DNA from: a virus
Reading direction: 5' to 3' (one strand)
Virus record (IMG/VR): IMGVR_UViG_3300003937_000308
Coordinates: 1-43,644 of that record
DNA: 43,644 nt
Within the stretch, counting starts at the first letter, position 1; every line of letters begins with the position of its first letter. Shown in pieces: positions 30,469 through 36,673 of the stretch. Below the pieces are notes generated by a model, which made no database searches, was not told the origin of the DNA, and worked only from the letters and a program-made list of their open reading frames with translations. Both the position numbers and the translations under genes were made by a program.

Positions 30469-30942
30469 ATGAAATTAATCCTAGTAGGTAAAGCAGCAGC
30501 TGGTAAAGACTTTTTAAAGAATAGACTTGTTGCTAAGAATTTTAAACCAGGTATTAGTTGTACAACGAGATTACCAAGACATAACGAAGTTGATGGTGTT
30601 GACTATCATTTTATGACAGAAGATCAATTTAAAGAAACTATTAATTCTGGTGAAATGCTAGAACACATGATATTTAACAATTGGTATTATGGCTTGACTA
30701 AAAAAGAGTTTGAACAGGCAGATGTAATGATAATGTCAAAAGATGGGCTAGATGTTTTACCAAAAGACTATAGAGATAGATGTATGGTAATTTACCTAGA
30801 TCCACCTAGAATTACTAGAATTGAAAGACTAGAATATAGAAATGACCCTAACGATTCTATTGTAAGAAGGATGAATACTGACGATGAGCAGTTTAAAGAC
30901 TTCAGAGATTATGACTTAAAAGTTAGAAATGATGACTTTTAA
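30469..30942 (+). CDS. Guanylate kinase-like protein
   Basis: A 157-residue protein with a P-loop GKAAAGKD (7-14), SCTTRLPRHNEVDGVDYHFM (the GMP-binding segment with S-x-T-T-R-x-x-R and G-x-x-Y-x-F) and F-x-E-x-x-x-x-G-E-M-L-E-H, then WYYGL, matching the GMP kinase fold. The lid appears shortened relative to cellular Gmk (about 205). It would phosphorylate GMP/dGMP to the diphosphate for nucleotide supply; together with the IMPDH/GMP reductase family enzyme it points to phage control of guanine nucleotides. It could also act on another nucleotide. Confidence 0.8.
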   Translation: MKLILVGKAAAGKDFLKNRLVAKNFKPGISCTTRLPRHNEVDGVDYHFMTEDQFKETINSGEMLEHMIFNNWYYGLTKKEFEQADVMIMSKDGLDVLPKDYRDRCMVIYLDPPRITRIERLEYRNDPNDSIVRRMNTDDEQFKDFRDYDLKVRNDDF

Positions 30943-30975
30943 AAATAAGATAAATAATTAAACTAAAATAACAAA

Positions 30976-31485
30976 ATGAGCAAATCATTAGAAAATCAAA
31001 AGAAAGCTTTACAAGACAAGGCTGATGAGTTACAAACAAGAGCAGCAGAAGAAACTTTTGCAATTGTATTTGATGACAGAAAACAGGTAAAAACTGTGAT
31101 GGACCATCTAAATAAAGGTTACAATTGGAAAACAAATAACGCTGCAGTATTAGTATCTCTTTATGACCAACTTAAAAAGCAAAATAAAGAATTATTAAAC
31201 TCAGACGCAGAAGAGACTATCGTCAACTTAAGAGGACATGAATTAAATGCACTTTACCAAGCACTTTTAAACGTAGAAGGAACTGGAATAGAAAGCGCTA
31301 GAAAATTTATTATCATGTTAACTAACGTTGGAGAATCTGTATCTAACGCAATGAAACTTTTAGCAGAATTAAATTCTGAAATTTCTGAAACGCATAAAGC
31401 ACTAGCAGAGATTGAAGATAAATTACAAAATGCTGAAGTAGTTGAGCCTGAGTTAGAAACAGCGACCAATGAAACAAGCAAGTAA
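30976..31485 (+). CDS. Hypothetical helical protein (169 aa)
   Basis: Predominantly helical and acidic, with MSKSLENQKKALQDKADELQ at the start and a coiled-coil end (AMKLLAELNSEISETHKALA). No family recognised. Its 3' end overlaps the following gene by 17 bases, so the two are coupled; the neighbour is nuclease-like, and the pair may act together. Confidence 0.6.
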   Translation: MSKSLENQKKALQDKADELQTRAAEETFAIVFDDRKQVKTVMDHLNKGYNWKTNNAAVLVSLYDQLKKQNKELLNSDAEETIVNLRGHELNALYQALLNVEGTGIESARKFIIMLTNVGESVSNAMKLLAELNSEISETHKALAEIEDKLQNAEVVEPELETATNETSK

Positions 31486-32005
31486 ATCTCAAAAGAGAGT
31501 AGAATTTTTAGATCTTATTTCTGAAGCTATCACACATGATGATATTTTCGGAACGCTGAACTATAAGAAAAAGTCAGAAGATCAGATCAAGCAATTTATT
31601 TACCCACACCTTGTAAGAGACTTAACTAATTATGTAGTCTCTGAAGGTGAGGATGATAAAGAAAAAGCTAAAGAGATTGTAAAATCTTCAATCAACTGGG
31701 AAGGTGATGTAAATACTACAGTATCACACATCCTCTTCATGGGCACTAGAAATAGACCAGATATGACAGTTGAGATGAATGGCATTAAAATTGCCATTGA
31801 ATTTAAAAAGGGTAAAAGAGGTTCAGATCTTAGAGCTGGTATCGGTCAATCACTGATATATGCCACTCATTATGATTTTGTACTCTATCTTTTTATAGAC
31901 ATATCAGACGATAAAAGAATACAGAACGCTCAAGGAGGAGTTAATGAACTATCGTTAACAGGAGAACTTTGGGATAACTACAACATTAAATTTATAGTAG
32001 CATAA
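31469..32005 (+). CDS. PD-(D/E)XK-like nuclease
   Basis: A 178-residue protein. NRPDMTVEMNG followed by IKIAIEFKKGKRGSDLR places Asp, then Glu-x-Lys, in the arrangement of the PD-(D/E)XK fold, and the next segment, AGIGQSLIYATHYDFVLYL, fits its conserved Q-containing helix and strand. An N-terminal helical domain precedes it. Restriction-type, recombination or repair nucleases share the fold; substrate cannot be told. It starts within the preceding gene and abuts the following one. Confidence 0.6.
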   Translation: MKQASKSQKRVEFLDLISEAITHDDIFGTLNYKKKSEDQIKQFIYPHLVRDLTNYVVSEGEDDKEKAKEIVKSSINWEGDVNTTVSHILFMGTRNRPDMTVEMNGIKIAIEFKKGKRGSDLRAGIGQSLIYATHYDFVLYLFIDISDDKRIQNAQGGVNELSLTGELWDNYNIKFIVA

Positions 32006-32523
32006 TGAGCAAAACATTCGTAACATCTAATCTTCAACTTGGTAGGCCAGGTGCAATTAAAAAATATGGAAGAGGCCATAAATCAGTAACCGAAATGGAC
32101 GAAGATCTTATCAGAACTTGGAACTCTGTAGTTACACAAAATGATACGGTTTATCATTTAGGTAATTTTGCATGGGATCCTAGAACTGCACAATCTGCTA
32201 TGTTATCGCTAAACGGTAAAATTAAGTTTAGTTTAGGAGAACATGATGAAGCTGTAGAACTATTAGACAAAAAGGGAATGCTTAGGCCTGGTTGTGAAAT
32301 TGTAAAATGTATTGAAGAAGATAGAGATAATGAAGCAGTCTTATCTTATTGGCCACTAGCTTACTGGCCAAATAAACCTAAGAAATGGTATTCTATTATT
32401 GGCTTCCCACAAAAGTCCTTTAAATCTGACCCTAAGAAGAAAGTAATTAATGCTTCTACTGATTTCTGGTCACATAAACCACAAGAGTTGCAAAAACTTA
32501 TGGGTATTTTTAACGATTTTTAA
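32005..32523 (+). CDS. Degenerate metallophosphoesterase-fold protein
   Basis: A 172-residue protein with the scaffold of calcineurin-like phosphoesterases (MDEDLIRTWNSVV, NDTVYHLGNFAWD, LNGKIKFSLGEHDE), but the metal ligands are replaced. The usual D-x-H-x-G-H is NLQLGR (9-14 region), GD-F has become GNF, GNHD has become GEHD, and the later S-H-Y-P and G-H-x-H motifs read SYWP and GFPQ. All expected ligands of the two-metal site except the GxHD His/Asp are missing. It is probably catalytically inactive in this role, perhaps a nucleotide- or protein-binding pseudoenzyme. The adjacent nuclease-like gene ends one base into its start codon. Confidence 0.65.
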   Translation: MSKTFVTSNLQLGRPGAIKKYGRGHKSVTEMDEDLIRTWNSVVTQNDTVYHLGNFAWDPRTAQSAMLSLNGKIKFSLGEHDEAVELLDKKGMLRPGCEIVKCIEEDRDNEAVLSYWPLAYWPNKPKKWYSIIGFPQKSFKSDPKKKVINASTDFWSHKPQELQKLMGIFNDF

Positions 32524-32550
32524 AATTGTTAATAACTTTTACAAGAAAAC

Positions 32551-32608
32551 TGCCATAGAATTTTTTTATGTCAGTTTTTTTTCGTATATTTGTACTGTAA
32601 TTAAAACT
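32551..32608 (+). promoter_or_regulatory. Early/middle promoter-like element, copy 2
   Basis: TGCCATAGAATTTTTTTATG, then TCAG, then CGTATATTTGTACTG and TAATTAAAAC. Here the core is TATATTTG (32585-32592), an exact match to Bacteroidetes TAnnTTTG. The 38-codon ORF starts about 9 bases beyond the element. Confidence 0.8.
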
Positions 32609-32616
32609 TAGAACTT

Positions 32617-32733
32617 ATGAGCAGTACACAATTAATAATGATAGCAAAAAACTTATTTCCGGAAAAATCAATATGGGATCTAACCCCAAGCGAAAAAGCT
32701 AAAGTAATGGATATTTACGAAGATTTTAACTAA
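32617..32733 (+). CDS. Small protein (38 aa) directly behind an early-type promoter
   Basis: ATG 32617 opens MSSTQLIMIAKNLFPEKSIW and ends TAA 32731-32733. The product is compact, amphipathic and acidic (DLTPSEKAKVMDIYEDFN). With its own strong-looking promoter and a hairpin downstream it may be an early host-directed peptide. No family. Confidence 0.55.
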   Translation: MSSTQLIMIAKNLFPEKSIWDLTPSEKAKVMDIYEDFN

Positions 32734-32746
32734 AAAGATGTAAGTT

Positions 32747-32777
32747 TCTCAAAAAGTATGTAATTATACTATTGAGA
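32747..32777 (+). terminator. Hairpin between the small ORF and the sigma promoter
   Basis: TCTCAA (32747-32752) pairs with TTGAGA (32772-32777), with an inner AGTAT/ATACT stem (32755-32759/32766-32770) around GTAATT. No T run follows directly, so this could be a terminator or an RNA processing/operator site. Confidence 0.4.
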
Positions 32778-32788
32778 GGCAAAATAAT

Positions 32789-32846
32789 TGCCAAAACATT
32801 TTTTTATGTCAGATATTTTTCGTATATTAGTACAGTAATTAAAAAC
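32789..32846 (+). promoter_or_regulatory. Early/middle promoter-like element, copy 3
   Basis: TGCCAAAACATTTTTTTATG, TCAG and TTTTTCGTATATTAG with core TATATTAG at 32823-32830; the sigma gene begins about 22 bases beyond it. Confidence 0.8.
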
Positions 32847-32868
32847 TTAACCTTTAAAAAAAGCATAT

Positions 32869-33477
32869 ATGCCAAAGAAACAAACATCCTACAGAGAACT
32901 TACAGAAAACTACATCAAGTCTAAATCAGAAAGAGATTACAAAGCTCTTTATACTAGAGTAAGACCAGGTCTTAGAACTTATATCTATAATGTAGTTAAA
33001 GATAATGAAGCTACAGATGATATTCTAACAAACACATTAACTAAAATGTGGACTAAGATAGATCAATTTGATCCACAGTATCAAATTACTACTTGGCTTT
33101 ACAGAATTGCATTCAACGAATGTCTAGGCTGGATTCGTCAAAGAAACAAGAAAAGATCTCTTGATGCAATGAAAGATTATGGTATCAATACAGAGAGATA
33201 CTTAGCTAAAACTTCTGCTAGAGATTTACTAGTTGAGATGGAATACAAATCAGAACAAGACTGGATTGATGAAGATAATTATATCATGAATCAATACGAA
33301 ACAGTTCTAAAAAACATTGATACTTTAAAACCAATGTACAAAGGCATCTTAGAAGACAGATTGTTAAATAACATGAAGTATGAAGATATAGCCGATAAAT
33401 ATAACTTACCACTACAAACGATAAAGAATAGAATTCGTAGAGGTAAAGCAATTATTGCCTCAGCTACTCCGAGGTAA
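32869..33477 (+). CDS. ECF-type RNA polymerase sigma factor (late sigma candidate)
   Basis: A 202-residue protein with the two-domain ECF layout. Sigma-2 is residues about 20-95 (NYIKSKSERDYKALYTRVRP, VKDNEATDDILTNTLTKMW, FDPQYQITTWLYRIAFNECL), and sigma-4 is residues about 145-195 with the helix-turn-helix YEDIADKYNLPLQTIKNRIR. It would redirect host RNA polymerase to phage promoters. T4 gp55 (about 185 residues) plays this role for late genes; this protein has clearer ECF similarity than gp55. Since it has an early/middle-type promoter and the late genes carry their own distinct GATATATAA box, it is the natural candidate to read that box. The tRNA-Glu gene starts eight bases after its stop. 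Confidence 0.88.
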   Translation: MPKKQTSYRELTENYIKSKSERDYKALYTRVRPGLRTYIYNVVKDNEATDDILTNTLTKMWTKIDQFDPQYQITTWLYRIAFNECLGWIRQRNKKRSLDAMKDYGINTERYLAKTSARDLLVEMEYKSEQDWIDEDNYIMNQYETVLKNIDTLKPMYKGILEDRLLNNMKYEDIADKYNLPLQTIKNRIRRGKAIIASATPR

Positions 33478-33484
33478 TTTGTTT

Positions 33485-33556
33485 GCTCCGGTCGTCTAAT
33501 GGTTAGGACGCCAGGTTTTCATCCTGGTAATCGGGGTTCGATCCCCCGTCGGAGTA
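33485..33556 (+). tRNA. tRNA-Glu (UUC)
   Basis: Acceptor GCTCCGG pairs with TCGGAGT (33549-33555). Anticodon stem CCAGG/CCTGG encloses TTTTCAT (anticodon TTC). The T arm is CGGGGTTCGATCCCCCG. CCA is not encoded. Confidence 0.95.
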
Positions 33557-33565
33557 CTAATTAAT

Positions 33566-33638
33566 TGTCCCTTGGTGTAACTGGCAACACGTCTGGTTTT
33601 GGTCCAGAAGAGTGGAGGTTCGATCCCTCCAGGGACAA
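33566..33638 (+). tRNA. tRNA-Gln (UUG)
   Basis: Acceptor TGTCCCT pairs with AGGGACA (33631-33637). Anticodon stem TCTGG/CCAGA encloses TTTTGGT (anticodon TTG). The T arm is GGAGGTTCGATCCCTCC. CCA is not encoded. Confidence 0.95.
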
Positions 33639-33675
33639 CTTTTTTTAATAAGAAAAGAAACTTCTCACATTCACC

Positions 33676-33691
33676 ACAGTATAAGTACTGT
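33676..33691 (+). promoter_or_regulatory. Small hairpin before the IMPDH/GMP reductase gene
   Basis: ACAGTA (33676-33681) and TACTGT (33686-33691) pair perfectly around TAAG, 24 bases upstream of the ATG. It may be an operator-like palindrome or a processing signal separating the tRNAs from the mRNA. Confidence 0.35.
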
Positions 33692-33715
33692 AACATTCCT
33701 TAAATTAAAATCAAA

Positions 33716-34753
33716 ATGCGACAGGCACTTACTTACGATGACATTCAGCTCATCCCTAATTTTTCAGCGGTTCAATCTCGCCAAGATATTAAACTACATA
33801 CTAACGTTAGCCGTAATTGGTCAATCGATATTCCAATTGTAGGTAGTTGTATGGACACTGTAACTGAATATGAAATGGCAGCAACTCTTATGGAAATGGG
33901 AGGCGTGGGTTGTCTACATAGATTTATGTCTATCGAAGAACAGGTAAAACAGGTAAAGAAATTAGTAGCATATAGAGAAACTGATATAACATTGCAACAT
34001 CTGCCTATTATGGCAGCAGTTGGTGTGGTTGGAGATTATCTCGACCGAGCTGCAGAACTAGAAGCAGCGGGATGTAATGTTATTCTAGTTGATGTTGCCC
34101 ATGGACATCACGCAAACATGGAAGTCGCTCTTACTGAGTTGAAGGCAAATCTGACAGAGTTGACAGATGTTATTGCTGGAAACATTGCAACAGCAGAAGC
34201 AGCAGAAGATCTGATTGCTTGGGGAGCAGATGGTCTACGAGTTGGTATTGGGGGAGGTTCTCTCTGTACCACTCGTGTTAAGACTGGTTTCGGTGTACCT
34301 AATGTTTCATCTATTGAAGATGTTTTTGAAATAGCAGATGCAAATGGAATACCTATCATGGCAGATGGTGGTATTAAATCCTCAGGTGATATTGCTAAGG
34401 CACTCGCAGTTGGCGCTGATTGTGTAATGGTTGGTTCACTACTAGCCGGTACAAAGGAATCACCAGGTGCTATCCTAGAAACTCCAGCGGGTCTATTCAA
34501 ACGCTATCGTGGTTCTGCCTCACTAGAAACTAAAGTCACACATGGCCAGAAGTCTAGAAACGTAGAGGGCGAGTCTACAACTATTCCATTTAAAGGTGGT
34601 GTCAAGTTTATTATTAATGGTCTAACAGACGGAATTCGCTCAGCATTCTCTTATGCAGGAGCAGATAATATCATGGACTATTGGGTAAATGCTACTTACA
34701 ATGTAGTATCTTCAGCAGGTTTGGCAGAAGCAAAACCTCACTTAATTTCATAA
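33716..34753 (+). CDS. IMP dehydrogenase / GMP reductase family enzyme (GMPR-like)
   Basis: A 345-residue TIM-barrel enzyme. It starts with ALTYDDIQLIP, has IPIVGSCMDTVTE, DVAHGHHANM, and the catalytic loop IGGGSLCTTRVKTGFGVP with Cys184, then PIMADGGIKSSGDIAKALAVGAD and GSLLAGTKESPG. Length and absence of the CBS domains match GMP reductase (about 347), as does the Thr after Lys in the loop. GEST-x-IPFKGGV and DGIRSAFSYAGA follow the GMPR C-terminal pattern better than IMPDH. GMPR makes IMP from GMP, IMPDH makes XMP from IMP; the direction here is not certain. It follows two tRNA genes and a small hairpin. Such purine enzymes are rare in phages. Confidence 0.85.
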   Translation: MRQALTYDDIQLIPNFSAVQSRQDIKLHTNVSRNWSIDIPIVGSCMDTVTEYEMAATLMEMGGVGCLHRFMSIEEQVKQVKKLVAYRETDITLQHLPIMAAVGVVGDYLDRAAELEAAGCNVILVDVAHGHHANMEVALTELKANLTELTDVIAGNIATAEAAEDLIAWGADGLRVGIGGGSLCTTRVKTGFGVPNVSSIEDVFEIADANGIPIMADGGIKSSGDIAKALAVGADCVMVGSLLAGTKESPGAILETPAGLFKRYRGSASLETKVTHGQKSRNVEGESTTIPFKGGVKFIINGLTDGIRSAFSYAGADNIMDYWVNATYNVVSSAGLAEAKPHLIS

Positions 34754-34768
34754 TTTTAACAAATTAGT

Positions 34769-34824
34769 TGCCCCCAGATTTTTTATTGTCAGATTAATTT
34801 CGTATATTAGTACTGTAATTAACA
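34769..34824 (+). promoter_or_regulatory. Early/middle promoter-like element, copy 4
   Basis: TGCCCCCAGATTTTTTATTG, TCAG, then ATTTCGTATATTAGTACTG and TAATTAAC, with core TATATTAG at 34803-34810. It precedes the tRNA-Leu gene by about 45 bases, so the tRNA/ncRNA cluster has its own promoter. Confidence 0.78.
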
Positions 34825-34869
34825 ACAACACAAAACTCGTTCTTTGATTTCATGGTTTAGTACCAAAAT

Positions 34870-34955
34870 GCCGGAATGGTGGAATTGGTAGACACGAGGG
34901 ACTTAAAATCCCTTGGGCAGTAATGCCCGTGACGGTTCGAGCCCGTCTTCCGGTA
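34870..34955 (+). tRNA. tRNA-Leu (UAA)
   Basis: Acceptor GCCGGAA pairs with TTCCGGT (34948-34954). Anticodon stem AGGGA/TCCCT encloses CTTAAAA (anticodon TAA). A long variable arm (TGGGCAG-TAAT-GCCCG region) and T arm GACGGTTCGAGCCCGTC follow. CCA is not encoded. Confidence 0.95.
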
Positions 34956-34958
34956 CTA

Positions 34959-35081
34959 AAGAGAGGTAGTGAAGCTGTAGTTAAGAAGTAGAGTGTATTA
35001 ATTTCCGAAAAAGGGTTTATAGTAGGAAGGCGCCACTCATTGCACTTAACCAGAAACCCCGAAAGACCCGAAGCCTCTCTT
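34959..35081 (+). ncRNA. Candidate structured RNA with pseudoknot, inside the tRNA cluster
   Basis: This 123-base stretch between tRNA-Leu and tRNA-Arg holds no sensible ORF but nested perfect complementarity. P1 is AAGAGAGG (34959-34966) with CCTCTCTT (35074-35081). P2 is CTG-TA-GTTAAG (34975-34985) with CTTAACCAG (35045-35053). P3 is GAGTG (34991-34995) with CACTC (35034-35038). P4 is TTTCC (35002-35006) with GGAAG (35025-35029). GGGTTT (35013-35018) in the P4 loop can pair with AAACCC (35054-35059), outside P2, forming a pseudoknot. Five consistent helices suggest a genuine folded RNA processed from the tRNA transcript. I do not recognise a known family; no folding calculation was done. 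Confidence 0.6.
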
Positions 35082-35087
35082 ACTTAT

Positions 35088-35161
35088 GGACCAGTAGCTC
35101 AGCTGGATAGAGCATCTGCCTTCTAAGCAGACGGTCACAGGTTCGAATCCTGTCTGGTTCA
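35088..35161 (+). tRNA. tRNA-Arg (UCU)
   Basis: Acceptor GGACCAG pairs with CTGGTTC (35154-35160). Anticodon stem TCTGC/GCAGA encloses CTTCTAA (anticodon TCT). The T arm is CACAGGTTCGAATCCTGTC. CCA is not encoded. Confidence 0.95.
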
Positions 35162-35165
35162 CTAA

Positions 35166-35238
35166 GATTTCGTAGCTCAGCTGGAAGAGCATCTCACTTT
35201 TAATGAGAGGGTCGTGGGTTCGAGCCCCACCGGAATCA
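35166..35238 (+). tRNA. tRNA-Lys (UUU)
   Basis: Acceptor GATTTCG pairs with CGGAATC (35231-35237). Anticodon stem TCTCA/TGAGA encloses CTTTTAA (anticodon TTT). The T arm is GTGGGTTCGAGCCCCAC. CCA is not encoded. Confidence 0.95.
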
Positions 35239-35253
35239 CATAAGAAAATCATC

Positions 35254-35331
35254 TAGTCAAGTATCTCCTCAAGCTTATACCTTGTAGAAAGAGTAATTGG
35301 TTACATGAGAGTTCAAGTCTCTCCTTGACTA
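35254..35331 (+). tRNA. tRNA-like element, atypical 5' half (possible tRNA-Tyr remnant)
   Basis: TAGTCAAG (35254-35261) pairs perfectly with CTTGACTA (35324-35331). Immediately before the 3' strand is a perfect T arm, GAGAG-TTCAAGT-CTCTC (35307-35323), and before that a variable-arm-like hairpin GTAA-TTGG-TTAC (35293-35304). The 31 bases left for D and anticodon arms are too few for both; TTGTAGA could be an anticodon loop with GTA (Tyr) but lacks a five-pair stem, while CAAGTAT/ATACCTTG can instead form a competing hairpin. It is either a degenerate class II tRNA or a tRNA mimic. Confidence 0.45.
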
Positions 35332-35380
35332 CCTTACATAAACAATAACCAAATTTCACATATAATAACAAAACAGGTAT

Positions 35381-35767
35381 ATGCAAATTGCTTTAATAGC
35401 ACACGACAACAAGAAAGCGGACATGGTAGCATTCGTTTCAAAAAGATTACAATTCTTTAATAATGAAGATATTCATATTATAGCTACAGGCACAACTGGC
35501 TCACACTGTAGAAGAGCTGGTATTAAAAAATTAACAACAGTACAAAGTGGACCTTTAGGTGGAGATGCAGAGATTGCCGCTATGGTTACAAAGGGTGAAA
35601 TCGATTTAGTTATATTTATGAGAGATCCTTTAGGTAAGCATGCACATGATGTAGATATTTCTATGTTAATGCGACTTTGTGATGTTCATAATATACCACT
35701 AGCTACTAACTATAAAACTGCTTCACATCTAGTTAAGTGGTATAAATATTTAAGAAAAGATGCTTAA
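35381..35767 (+). CDS. mgsA: Methylglyoxal synthase
   Basis: A 128-residue protein with the complete family pattern: IALIAHDNKKADMV, IIATGTTGS (phosphate-binding), QSGPLGGDAEIAAMV with Asp62, MRDPLGKHAHDVDISML with Asp82, His89 and Asp92, and NIPLATNYKTASHLV. These four residues sit at a constant offset from the catalytic D71, D91, H98 and D101 of the E. coli enzyme. It converts dihydroxyacetone phosphate to methylglyoxal and phosphate, bypassing lower glycolysis. It is a small cytosolic hexamer in bacteria, and its 3' end overlaps the next start by 8 bases. A phage-borne copy is unusual; effects could be toxicity, phosphate release or redirecting carbon. Confidence 0.95.
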   Translation: MQIALIAHDNKKADMVAFVSKRLQFFNNEDIHIIATGTTGSHCRRAGIKKLTTVQSGPLGGDAEIAAMVTKGEIDLVIFMRDPLGKHAHDVDISMLMRLCDVHNIPLATNYKTASHLVKWYKYLRKDA

Positions 35768-36161
35768 AGTTCCAAACAATTTATACGTTAAATGGACCGA
35801 TGAAAAAGGTTACGGCGTTTTTACAGATACACTCATTAAAAAAGATGAAATCATCGAAACTTGTTATTGTATAAAAACAAGTAGTCCTAAATGGCAAGCA
35901 AGTCCTGCATTAATGGATTATTTATTTAATTACCCTAAAGGTGATTTTATAGGAAAAGGTGCAGAACATGTATTACCGTTAGGATTTGGATCTATCTATA
36001 ACCACGATGATGATAATAATGCAATGTGGTATAATAACAAAAACATACCTTTCCATTTTGATTTTATAGCATTAAGGGATATTCAACCCGGAGAAGAAAT
36101 ATGTACTTATTATGGTAAGGATTATTGGCCACAAAAAAAGAAAAGAGATGAACAAAAATAA
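35760..36161 (+). CDS. SET-domain protein methyltransferase
   Basis: A 133-residue single-domain SET protein. KGYGVFTDTLIKKDEII is the first SET segment; LGFGSIYNHDDDNNAMW contains the N-H pair (Asn81, His82) of the SAM/lysine-binding pseudoknot; ALRDIQPGEEICTYYG is the last motif with the catalytic-type Tyr (117/118). It begins within the mgsA gene (8-base overlap), so the two are co-translated. SET enzymes methylate lysine in proteins; a target in the host (for instance ribosomal or DNA-bound proteins) is speculative. Only the core domain is present, with no post-SET cysteines. Confidence 0.85.
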   Translation: MLKVPNNLYVKWTDEKGYGVFTDTLIKKDEIIETCYCIKTSSPKWQASPALMDYLFNYPKGDFIGKGAEHVLPLGFGSIYNHDDDNNAMWYNNKNIPFHFDFIALRDIQPGEEICTYYGKDYWPQKKKRDEQK

Positions 36162-36285
36162 AAAATGGAATCCGGATGAATGGCAAGGTCGTTCTAAGGA
36201 AAACGTTGAAGCTAGCTATAAGTTTGCTTTCTATTCTATGATAGGAATGGTTATTACTTTAGTTGTAGCAGCAATTATTGGATAA
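36148..36285 (+). CDS. Small membrane protein (45 aa)
   Basis: Starts inside the SET gene by 14 bases. MNKNKKWNPDEWQGRSKEN is followed by one hydrophobic helix (MIGMVITLVVAAIIG) at the C-terminus. No family recognised. Confidence 0.5.
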   Translation: MNKNKKWNPDEWQGRSKENVEASYKFAFYSMIGMVITLVVAAIIG

Positions 36286-36287
36286 AA

Positions 36288-36494
36288 ATGTGTAAACCGA
36301 TTATCAAGTGTAGTCGATGTGAAGAAGAGTTTTGTAATGGCTTAGAGTATAGATGGCATTATGATAAACATCTTGATGAATGGTGGGCAGCTGAAGATAA
36401 ACAGCAATACATAATAGAAACAACAACAAAAAGACATGAAAAAACTACTTATAGCTTTTGGCAATCTATTCGACGTAGGTTGGTGGGCAGATAA
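36288..36494 (+). CDS. C2H2-like zinc-binding small protein (68 aa)
   Basis: CSRCEEEF and HYDKH supply a C-x2-C...H-x3-H spacing like a single C2H2 finger (KCSRCEEEFCNGLEYRWHYD). The rest is basic (Trp/Lys/Arg-rich, ending RRRLVGR). It may bind nucleic acid or a host protein. The next ORF starts 59 bases before its end. Confidence 0.55.
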   Translation: MCKPIIKCSRCEEEFCNGLEYRWHYDKHLDEWWAAEDKQQYIIETTTKRHEKTTYSFWQSIRRRLVGR

Positions 36495-36672
36495 AATCAA
36501 TACCAAACTAGGTCTTTATGAATGGGCTAAGAAGTCTAGATTTCGTAAATGGCAAGAAGGCCTAACTGGCTGGAAGTTCTGGGCTTGGCAAATAGTAGGT
36601 GGAATTACATTCGTAATTATCATGGAATTCTTTTTAAATAAAGTCGGCATGACAATGCTGCCCTGGAAATAA
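36436..36672 (+). CDS. Small membrane protein (78 aa)
   Basis: Overlaps the zinc-finger ORF in another frame. It is Trp- and Lys-rich in its first 50 residues (GWWADKINTKLGLYEWAKKS) and has one transmembrane helix (QIVGGITFVIIMEFFL). No family recognised; the stop is one base before the next start. Confidence 0.5.
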   Translation: MKKLLIAFGNLFDVGWWADKINTKLGLYEWAKKSRFRKWQEGLTGWKFWAWQIVGGITFVIIMEFFLNKVGMTMLPWK

Positions 36673-36673
36673 T

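Noticed and set aside
33496-33696. Minus-strand ORF of 66 codons with VVPGGIEPPLF
   Set aside because: Antisense of tRNA-Gln and tRNA-Glu, the same artefact.
35046-35252. Minus-strand ORF of 68 codons containing GGARTHDPLIKS and GFEPVTVCLEGRC
   Set aside because: It is the antisense of tRNA-Lys and tRNA-Arg; this peptide pattern is a known false ORF on tRNA complements.
34959-35337. CRISPR array or integrase attachment site in the tRNA region
   Set aside because: No repeated spacer-type units are seen, and there is no integrase gene or direct repeat pair in the window.
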